24,480 nucleotides of DNA from positions 1-24,480 of the forward strand of contig JBALVO010000051.1 in assembly GCA_036961445.1 (NCBI GenBank), read 5' to 3'. Below are positions 16,334-22,270 of this stretch, piece after piece. Below the pieces are notes generated by a model. That model was not told the origin of the DNA. It saw only the letters and a program-made list of their open reading frames with translations, and did no database searches. Numbering within the stretch: the stretch's first letter is position 1; every line of letters starts with the position of its first letter. The position numbers were made by a program, and so were the translations under genes. Source of the DNA: JBALVO01 sp036961445 (GTDB lineage Bacteria > Pseudomonadota > Gammaproteobacteria > Pseudomonadales > Halieaceae).

Positions 16334-16651
16334 CTACTTGTGATCAGCTTTGCTGCCGCCAAGGCACTCCGGAGATTCGGGGGCTGCCTGCTGTCGCTGC
16401 TGCCACTCCAGCGGCGTATAGGTATGCAGTGCCAAGGCGTGCACCGGCCCTGCAAGTTGCGGCTGCAGCGCTCCATAAACCAACTGATGGCGCGCTACCT
16501 GGCGCTTGCCATCAAAAAGCTCACTTACCAGTACTACCCGAAAGTGGGTCTCGGAATTGGGCGGCACACTGTGTTGATGGCTCTCATTGGCAACATCCAG
16601 GAAAACCGGACTAAGCTGCTGGTTGAGCTGCTGCTCTATCTCTTGCTGAAT
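16334..16651 (-). CDS. bolA: BolA-family protein, start lost in the assembly gap
   Basis: 105 residues are visible, beginning IQQEIEQQLNQQLSPVF. Family proteins are about 100-105 residues and start just before this segment, so only the Met and at most a few residues are missing in the Ns. The motifs NESHQHSVPPNSETHFRVVLVSELFDGK and RHQLVYGAL define the BolA fold, with the conserved His near the C-terminal end (VHALALHTYTPLEW). BolA proteins bind monothiol glutaredoxins and act in iron-sulfur trafficking or transcription under stress. It is the upstream partner of trhO. Confidence 0.9.
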   Translation of the reverse strand: MQQEIEQQLNQQLSPVFLDVANESHQHSVPPNSETHFRVVLVSELFDGKRQVARHQLVYGALQPQLAGPVHALALHTYTPLEWQQRQQAAPESPECLGGSKADHK

Positions 16652-16751
16652 NNNNNNNNNNNNNNNNNNNNNNNNNNNNNNNNNNNNNNNNNNNNNNNNN
16701 NNNNNNNNNNNNNNNNNNNNNNNNNNNNNNNNNNNNNNNNNNNNNNNNNNN
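16652..16751. other. Assembly gap of exactly 100 Ns
   Basis: The run is exactly 100 unknown bases, the conventional placeholder for a scaffold join whose real length is unknown. It removes the start of bolA, the 5' part of the plus-strand gene beginning at 16752, and whatever lies between them. Reading frames that cross it are artefacts. Confidence 0.98.
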
Positions 16752-17411
16752 AAGTACCAGCAGGCGATAGAACGCGCCGGTGGGCAGCCTATCGTTAAGG
16801 CCAATCAGGAGAGCGCGGCGACACCGCCTCCAACGCCAGTACCTGAAAAAACCATGACCGCAGCGCAAAGAATTGCCGCGCTGGCAGCCGCCCCTGATGA
16901 ATCCAGCTATCGCAACGAAACGACTTCGTCTGTCAACCCACAGCACGCTGCAGCGGCAGACACGGCACAACATGACGCCGACCAGGAGGGCTTAAACCTG
17001 GCACCCACCGGCGCAGACGTATTACGGGACGATGAACGCACAGCGCCGGTGATTAGCGATGTCGATACCAGCGGCCTCGAAATAGATGCCGCAGCAATGC
17101 GCCTGTCCGAGGAGCAACCGCCGCCGCCCGCTGCACCCGACACCAGTCACCTGGATATGGGCAGCGTCGGAGAAATGATACCCAACCTGCCGTCCGCACA
17201 GGTGCCAGTTACGCCTGACATAGACGCCATCAAGCTATCGCCCGAGGGCACGGACTTTGCTGATTGCGCGCCACCCGAGCCTGAAACACCACTACTGGAT
17301 CTTTCTGCCCTTGATATCGCACCGCCCGGTACCGACGTGCTAGAAGAACAGTACCGCAATAAAGAACAGTCCGAAGCACCGCCCACCGACCATCTATCAC
17401 TGGAAGATTGA
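16752..17411 (+). CDS. Unknown acidic protein with tandem ~27-residue repeats (5' end missing)
   Basis: 219 residues are visible; the frame is open from the gap edge (KYQQAIERAGGQPIV), so an internal Met at 16854 is not the start. I do not recognise the family. A basic/helical stretch at the gap is followed by a long acidic, Pro- and Ala-rich region with no hydrophobic segment, likely disordered. It carries six degenerate repeats of the form D-x-S-x-L-x-I-x-P-x-G-x-D-V-L. Their key Leu/Ile residues fall at visible positions 81, 109, 134, 160, 187 and 215, spaced 28, 25, 26, 27 and 28. Good examples are LNLAPTGADVL, IKLSPEGTDF and LDIAPPGTDVL. It ends one base before the stop codon of the convergent sensor kinase. 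It might be the tail of a protein whose folded domain is in the gap. Confidence 0.7.
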   Translation, partial: KYQQAIERAGGQPIVKANQESAATPPPTPVPEKTMTAAQRIAALAAAPDESSYRNETTSSVNPQHAAAADTAQHDADQEGLNLAPTGADVLRDDERTAPVISDVDTSGLEIDAAAMRLSEEQPPPPAAPDTSHLDMGSVGEMIPNLPSAQVPVTPDIDAIKLSPEGTDFADCAPPEPETPLLDLSALDIAPPGTDVLEEQYRNKEQSEAPPTDHLSLED

Positions 17412-17412
17412 A

Positions 17413-18801
17413 CTACGGTAGCGTTACTGTCACGCGTAAGCCCGGATCACCATTGGCCAGTTCCACCGCACCGTAATGGTACTGGGCGATTGCCTGCACC
17501 AGGCTAAGACCCAGGCCATGCCCCGCGTGTTCGCTGCGACTCGCCTCTACTCGATAAAAGCGCCTGAATACATTTTTGCGCTCGTGCGCGGCAATACCAG
17601 GGCCCGTATCGCTTACTACGACACGATGACCGACGCCGGCACTGGCTGGATCAGGCCCTAACTGCAACCTGACCCTGCCATGGTTTGGCGTGTACTTGAC
17701 GGCATTGTCCAGCAGATTGGCAAACATCTGGAACAACAGGTCCACCTCCCCGGCAAAGATTCTGGACTGTGGAGCATCAAGCTCCAGGGTAATATCGCGC
17801 TCATGCGCCAGAGGTTCGTACAGCTCTACTACATCGCGTAATAAATCACGCAAGTCTACCTCGGTACCGCCTGCCAGGCGGCTGCCAGACTCTAAAGTGG
17901 AAATGCGCAGCACGGCATTAAACGAGGCCAACAGTTCATCACAATCCTCAATAATGCGCTCAACGTCTTCGCCCTCGCGCCCCTCAAATCTGGAGCGCAG
18001 CTGACTCAGGTTGTTACGCATACGAGTCAAGGGAGTACGCAAATCGTGGGCTATATTGTCGGAGACTCGGCGCACGCCCTGCATTAGCGATTCCATTTGC
18101 TCCAGCATCTGGTTCATCACCACGGCTAGTTGCCCCACATACCCCTTTTCACTCTCTACATCCAGGCGTTGTCCCGGGCTACCACGTATCACGCGCGACA
18201 ATTCCCGATTGAGGCGTTCCACCCGGCTAAGTGTCGTGGCTGCACTAAAAAACCCACCGGTAATACCTAACAGTAAAGTGGCAATCATAGCCCTGAACAA
18301 GGTCCTGAATACCAGGCGGGCGCGCTCCACAATATCGGCATAATCGCGCGCCACAATTGCGCGATGACCACCTCCCAATTGCACCGGCCTGGCGAGGAAA
18401 TCCACTTCTATAGATTCGCCCCACTGCAACAGGGACATCTCAAAGCCCAACCAGCCGTCACTAAACTCTCTATAACGCGGCACTGCAGACAAATCGCCTG
18501 CGACTTTGTTGCCAGCCTCATCGGTAACCAGATAGTGATATCGATTGACTGCAGACGACGCTACCTGATCATCGATATAAAGTTGCACACCCTGCAGGGA
18601 TTGACCCTGGTAAACGAGCTGCAGGGTTTCAAGTTCCTCTACGATGGATTCACTGAGTTCACTAAAAGAGGTATAGCTGAAATACCCATAGAAGGCGCCC
18701 AGCAGCAAAAACACAGTGGCACTCAGCACGGTGACGTATTTGGTGATATAACGAAAAGTTAAACTACTAAGAATTTGCCTGGCGTGCATCACAAACGCCA
18801 C
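17413..18801 (-). CDS. Two-component sensor histidine kinase
   Basis: A 462-residue inner-membrane kinase partnered with the OmpR-type regulator encoded just upstream. The GTG start lies directly after the regulator TGA, with GAAGG 4 bases before it, suggesting coupled translation; an ATG four codons later is an alternative. Membrane segments are at about 20-42 and 168-188, enclosing a ~125-residue periplasmic sensor. A HAMP linker follows, then the HisKA box DNIAHDLRTPLTR with phospho-acceptor His252. The ATPase domain has N-box NLLDNAVKYTPN, DTGPGI, FRRFYR and GHGLGLSLV. The EnvZ/QseC-like layout does not reveal the signal. Confidence 0.93.
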   Translation of the reverse strand: MAFVMHARQILSSLTFRYITKYVTVLSATVFLLLGAFYGYFSYTSFSELSESIVEELETLQLVYQGQSLQGVQLYIDDQVASSAVNRYHYLVTDEAGNKVAGDLSAVPRYREFSDGWLGFEMSLLQWGESIEVDFLARPVQLGGGHRAIVARDYADIVERARLVFRTLFRAMIATLLLGITGGFFSAATTLSRVERLNRELSRVIRGSPGQRLDVESEKGYVGQLAVVMNQMLEQMESLMQGVRRVSDNIAHDLRTPLTRMRNNLSQLRSRFEGREGEDVERIIEDCDELLASFNAVLRISTLESGSRLAGGTEVDLRDLLRDVVELYEPLAHERDITLELDAPQSRIFAGEVDLLFQMFANLLDNAVKYTPNHGRVRLQLGPDPASAGVGHRVVVSDTGPGIAAHERKNVFRRFYRVEASRSEHAGHGLGLSLVQAIAQYHYGAVELANGDPGLRVTVTLP

Positions 18802-19491
18802 TCAACCTTCGGTGACCGGGCCCAGGCGGTAGCCTGCACCTCTAACGGTCACCAGCAAGGGGTTGTCAAAGTCGCGATCAATTTTTTGGCGTAAACGTGA
18901 CACGTGCACATCGATGACATTCGTTTGCGGATCAAAATGATACCCCCACACATGTTCGAGTAACATCGCTCGCGTCACTACCTGCCCGGCATGTCGCATC
19001 AAGTATTCCAGCAGCTTGTATTCACGTGGCTGCAAATTCAGCAACATATCCTGGCGTGACACCTGCTGGGACAGCAGATCCATAGTCAGCCCCCCTACTT
19101 CCAGACGAGTCGGTGTATCGCCTGCGGTGATGCTCGCACGTCGATGCAACACCTCCAGACGGGCCAGCAACTCTGCCATGGAAAACGGTTTGACCAGATA
19201 ATCATCGGCGCCGCTGTGTAAACCCTTGACCCGGTCGTCGACCTCACCCAGCGCACTGAGCACCAGTGCCGGCGTATTGTCATTATTTTCCCGCAGGGCA
19301 TGGATCAAGGCCAGGCCATCCATTGCTGGCAACATACGATCAACAATCAGCACATCATAATCGGCATCACTCGCCGCCTGGTATCCCGCTGCGCCATCAA
19401 CCTCGCAGTCGCAGCGATGGCCGGCCGCCGTTAACTCGGCGACAATAAACTCACCAACCGACCTGTCATCTTCCACCAGCAGAATTTTCAT
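18802..19491 (-). CDS. OmpR/PhoB-family response regulator
   Basis: A 229-residue DNA-binding regulator. The ATG at 19491 (MKILLVEDD) is preferred over a TTG two codons earlier that would abut the ribosome site GAGGGA. The receiver domain has acidic residues D8/D9, phospho-acceptor Asp51 (LIVDRMLP), Ser79 and Lys101 (LVKPF). The C-terminal winged helix includes LQPREYKLLEYLMRHAGQVVTR and VDVHVSRLRQKID with RGAGYRLG. It is first in a two-gene operon with the kinase. A perfect inverted repeat lies over its promoter, which suggests autoregulation. Confidence 0.95.
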   Translation of the reverse strand: MKILLVEDDRSVGEFIVAELTAAGHRCDCEVDGAAGYQAASDADYDVLIVDRMLPAMDGLALIHALRENNDNTPALVLSALGEVDDRVKGLHSGADDYLVKPFSMAELLARLEVLHRRASITAGDTPTRLEVGGLTMDLLSQQVSRQDMLLNLQPREYKLLEYLMRHAGQVVTRAMLLEHVWGYHFDPQTNVIDVHVSRLRQKIDRDFDNPLLVTVRGAGYRLGPVTEG

Positions 19492-19505
19492 ACCCAATCC
19501 CTCTC

Positions 19506-19546
19506 ACGCGTGCAGCAATTTAGCACGCGTCAGAAGCGCGGCTCAA
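19506..19546 (-). promoter_or_regulatory. Promoter and palindromic operator of the two-component operon
   Basis: On the minus strand TTGAGC (19546-19541) and TAAATT (19522-19517) are separated by 18 bases. The -10 lies exactly within the 9-base spacer of a perfect inverted repeat, ACGCGTGC (19506-19513) and GCACGCGT (19523-19530). Binding there would cover the promoter. The predicted leader is about 20 bases. Confidence 0.5.
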
Positions 19547-19594
19547 TTTACATTTCGGTAATGCTTGCGCGCCATTGGTGATAAACTCCCGCAA

Positions 19595-20086
19595 ATGACC
19601 GATAGCACTGCCACTTCCAGTCCCTTCCTGCTGCGCCGGCTCGCTGCCATGCTCTACGATACCCTGTTGGTATTACCCTTGATCATGGCCAGCGTAGCCC
19701 TGTTTATGGGAGCGCGCACGCTGTTATGGGAACCGGCGGCAGGTGATGCCGCAGCCCAGCTCGATGCCAATGCCGTACGTCTGGTAGCCCTGGTATGCAC
19801 CAGCGGATTTTTTTGCGCGTTCTGGATTAAAAGTGGCCAGACGCTGGGCATGCAGGCATGGCGCATCAAGTTGGTGACGTTTGCCGGAGATACACCGTCC
19901 ATCAGGCAGGGAGTAACGCGGTGTTGCGCCGCTATGCTATCGGCTGCGTGCCTGGGCCTGGGTTACCTGTGGTGCCTGGTCGACCGCAATGGTCGATACT
20001 GGCACGACTACCTGTCTGGCACGGAACTGATCTTGCTGCCCAAGCGAGAAAAATCAGGGCATAAAATTCCTCAGGCAAATAGCTAG
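19595..20086 (+). CDS. RDD-family membrane protein
   Basis: A 163-residue inner-membrane protein from the ATG at 19595 (MTDSTATSS); a TTG ten codons upstream is an alternative. The RDD-domain pattern is clear: RRLAAMLYDTLLVLPL in the first membrane segment, a second segment around ALVCTSGFFCAFWIKSGQTLGMQAWRIKLV, and a third around LGLGYLWCLVDRNGRYWHDYLSGT. The family is widespread; some members act as ion antiporters, but most have no known role. No ribosome site is seen. It is divergent from the two-component operon. Confidence 0.87.
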   Translation: MTDSTATSSPFLLRRLAAMLYDTLLVLPLIMASVALFMGARTLLWEPAAGDAAAQLDANAVRLVALVCTSGFFCAFWIKSGQTLGMQAWRIKLVTFAGDTPSIRQGVTRCCAAMLSAACLGLGYLWCLVDRNGRYWHDYLSGTELILLPKREKSGHKIPQANS

Positions 20087-20197
20087 AGCGCGCGCAATAA
20101 CCATCACAATGCCACGGTTTAACGCCTCGCATTGCACCGCAGCAATAACCCCACCGGCGGTTGCCAGGGGGATCATCGAATTTGCACCTTTTTTGTG

Positions 20198-20226
20198 TTC
20201 AGTTTGCCTGCCGCTAGGCATACACT
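20198..20226 (+). promoter_or_regulatory. Candidate promoter of pepA-holC-valS
   Basis: TTCAGT (20198-20203) and TACACT (20221-20226) are separated by 17 bases and lie 33 bases before the pepA ATG. Each hexamer is a partial match to the sigma70 consensus (three and four of six). Confidence 0.45.
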
Positions 20227-20258
20227 AGTGCCCCTGTAAAACAGTGAGAGAAAAAACC

Positions 20259-21752
20259 ATGACAGCCATGACTTTTACCGCCCGCAATATAAAAGATGCG
20301 GCCTCCGCAACTTGTCAGTGTGCCGTGCTACCGGTATTCACCCGTAAACGATTGTCCCATGCCGCACAACAGCTGGATCAGGCCTCCTCTGGCGCCATCA
20401 AAGCCGCTCTCGAGCTGGGCGACTTCTCCGGAAAATCCGGCGAAACCCTGATGCTACCAGGAGCCGGAACCGCCAAGCGGTTATTGTTGGTAGGGTGCGG
20501 TGACCCGGCTAAATTTGATCGCTCTGAGGCACGGGAAATCACGCAATCCATCTATCGTGCCCTGAATGCGACCAAGGCCGCGGATGCCACGATACACACG
20601 GCTGACCTCGAGCTTAAAAACGGCGATGGCCAATGGCTGCTGGCCTACCTGGCACGTCATCTCACCGCTGCGTCCTATCGCTATACCGAGACCGTGAGCA
20701 AACCCAAAACTCCTCTAAAGCTGTCTCGTGTTGTGGTAAACACGGGTGGCAGCATAGCGACAGGGATCGCACAGAGAGCACTGGACCAGGGTAAGAATAC
20801 TGGCCTGGGCGTCAATGAAGCGCGCCACCTGGCCAACCTGCCAGGCAATATCTGTACGCCCACTTACCTGGCACAGCAGGCCCGTAAGCTAGGCAAGGAC
20901 AACGCCAAGCTCAGCGTCAGCATACTCGAAGAAAAGAAAATGAAAGAGCTGGGGATGGGCTCATTATTATCCGTTTCTGCCGGCAGCGACGAGCCTGCAA
21001 AACTGATCGTGATGAACTACAAAGGCGGGAAAAGCAGCCAAAAGCCTTATGTATTGGTGGGCAAGGGTATTACTTTTGATAGCGGCGGTATTTCCTTGAA
21101 ACCCGGCGCTAAAATGGATGAAATGAAATTCGACATGGGCGGAGCAGCCAGTGTCTTTGGCACTATGCGCGCTATCACTGCTATGGCGTTGCCATTAAAT
21201 GTCGTGGCCATCGTCGCCGCCGCAGAGAATATGCCCAGCGGTGGTGCTACTAAACCGGGTGATGTGGTCACCAGCATGTCCGGCAAGACCATCGAGGTTC
21301 TCAACACAGATGCAGAGGGACGCCTGGTCCTGTGTGATGCCCTGTCTTACGCGGAGCGCTTCAAGCCCGAGGCTGTCATTGATATCGCCACTCTCACCGG
21401 CGCCTGCGTGGTTGCGTTGGGCTCTCATGCCTCCGCCTTATATGCCAACCAGGACAAATTGGCGGACCAGTTGCTCACTGCCGGCATTGACAGCCACGAC
21501 CGGGCCTGGCGTATGCCCCTGTGGCAGGAATATCACAAACAACTCAATAGTAACTTCGCCGACCTGGCCAATATCGGCGGGCCTGGCGGTGGCAGCATTA
21601 CGGCGGCCTGTTTTCTGTCCCAGTTCGCTGAAAAATATCACTGGGCGCACCTGGATATCGCTGGCTCCGCATGGGACAGCTCGCCCAAGGGCGCTACCGG
21701 CAGACCAGTAGCCCTGCTCACCCGCTACTTAATGGACCGGGCGAGCAAGTAA
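20259..21752 (+). CDS. pepA: Leucyl aminopeptidase PepA
   Basis: A 497-residue M17 cytosolic leucyl aminopeptidase that removes N-terminal residues from peptides; in Escherichia coli it also binds DNA at carAB and Xer sites. The ATG at 20259 has GAGAG 8 bases upstream. The two-metal active site is intact: Lys269 and Asp274 in VGKGITFDSGG, Lys281, Asp292 in FDMGG, and Asp351, Glu353 and Arg355 in NTDAEGRL. It leads the conserved pepA-holC-valS block. Confidence 0.96.
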   Translation: MTAMTFTARNIKDAASATCQCAVLPVFTRKRLSHAAQQLDQASSGAIKAALELGDFSGKSGETLMLPGAGTAKRLLLVGCGDPAKFDRSEAREITQSIYRALNATKAADATIHTADLELKNGDGQWLLAYLARHLTAASYRYTETVSKPKTPLKLSRVVVNTGGSIATGIAQRALDQGKNTGLGVNEARHLANLPGNICTPTYLAQQARKLGKDNAKLSVSILEEKKMKELGMGSLLSVSAGSDEPAKLIVMNYKGGKSSQKPYVLVGKGITFDSGGISLKPGAKMDEMKFDMGGAASVFGTMRAITAMALPLNVVAIVAAAENMPSGGATKPGDVVTSMSGKTIEVLNTDAEGRLVLCDALSYAERFKPEAVIDIATLTGACVVALGSHASALYANQDKLADQLLTAGIDSHDRAWRMPLWQEYHKQLNSNFADLANIGGPGGGSITAACFLSQFAEKYHWAHLDIAGSAWDSSPKGATGRPVALLTRYLMDRASK

Positions 21753-21756
21753 GACA

Positions 21757-22176
21757 GTGACCCGGGTTGGTTTTTACGTCGTGCAGGGTGCCGAGCAGGG
21801 GCAGCGCCTGCAGGTAGCTGTGCGACTGGCCGACAAGGCCTTTGCACAGGGCCACCGTATTTTTATCAATGCGGTGGATGAAGCGCAGGCTCGCTCACTG
21901 GATGAGATGCTGTGGAGCTATCGGCCAGCCAGCTTTCTGCCCCATGGCCTGCACGGGCAGGAACACTCCGACTCTATAGCGATCGGATGGGGCCAGGAAC
22001 CCAATGATCACAATGACCTGCTTATTAACCTGCAACTGGATATTCCCGAATTTTTCAGCCGTTTCCAGCGTGTAGCCGAGGTGGTCACCCAGGACCCAAC
22101 CAGTCTGGCAGCGCTGCGCAAATCCTGGAAATTCTATAAAGAACGCGGCTACCAGTTGGAGAAACACGACCTGTAG
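21757..22176 (+). CDS. holC: DNA polymerase III subunit chi
   Basis: A 139-residue HolC protein, which links the clamp loader to single-strand-binding protein. It begins with GTG 4 bases after the pepA stop, so translation is probably coupled. Family features are RVGFYVVQG at the start, LWSYRPASFLPHGL in the middle and the C-terminal ALRKSWKFYKERGYQLEKHDL. Confidence 0.94.
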   Translation: MTRVGFYVVQGAEQGQRLQVAVRLADKAFAQGHRIFINAVDEAQARSLDEMLWSYRPASFLPHGLHGQEHSDSIAIGWGQEPNDHNDLLINLQLDIPEFFSRFQRVAEVVTQDPTSLAALRKSWKFYKERGYQLEKHDL

Positions 22177-22196
22177 CCCGGCTTTGCATTGCCGCG

Positions 22197-22202
22197 TATA
22201 AT
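22197..22202 (+). promoter_or_regulatory. Possible -10 box upstream of valS
   Basis: A perfect TATAAT lies 68 bases before the valS ATG, in the 94-base gap after holC. No acceptable -35 is seen at 16-18 bases, so an extra valS promoter is only possible. Confidence 0.3.
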
Positions 22203-22270
22203 CGCCCCCCTTGCCGGTTCGCGAATTGCGGGCCCAAATCAAGAACAATTACTTCCGGATTCCCCTACTG

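Noticed and set aside
16334..16973. Minus- and plus-strand ORFs running through the Ns
   Set aside because: They cross 100 placeholder bases; continuity is not evidence.
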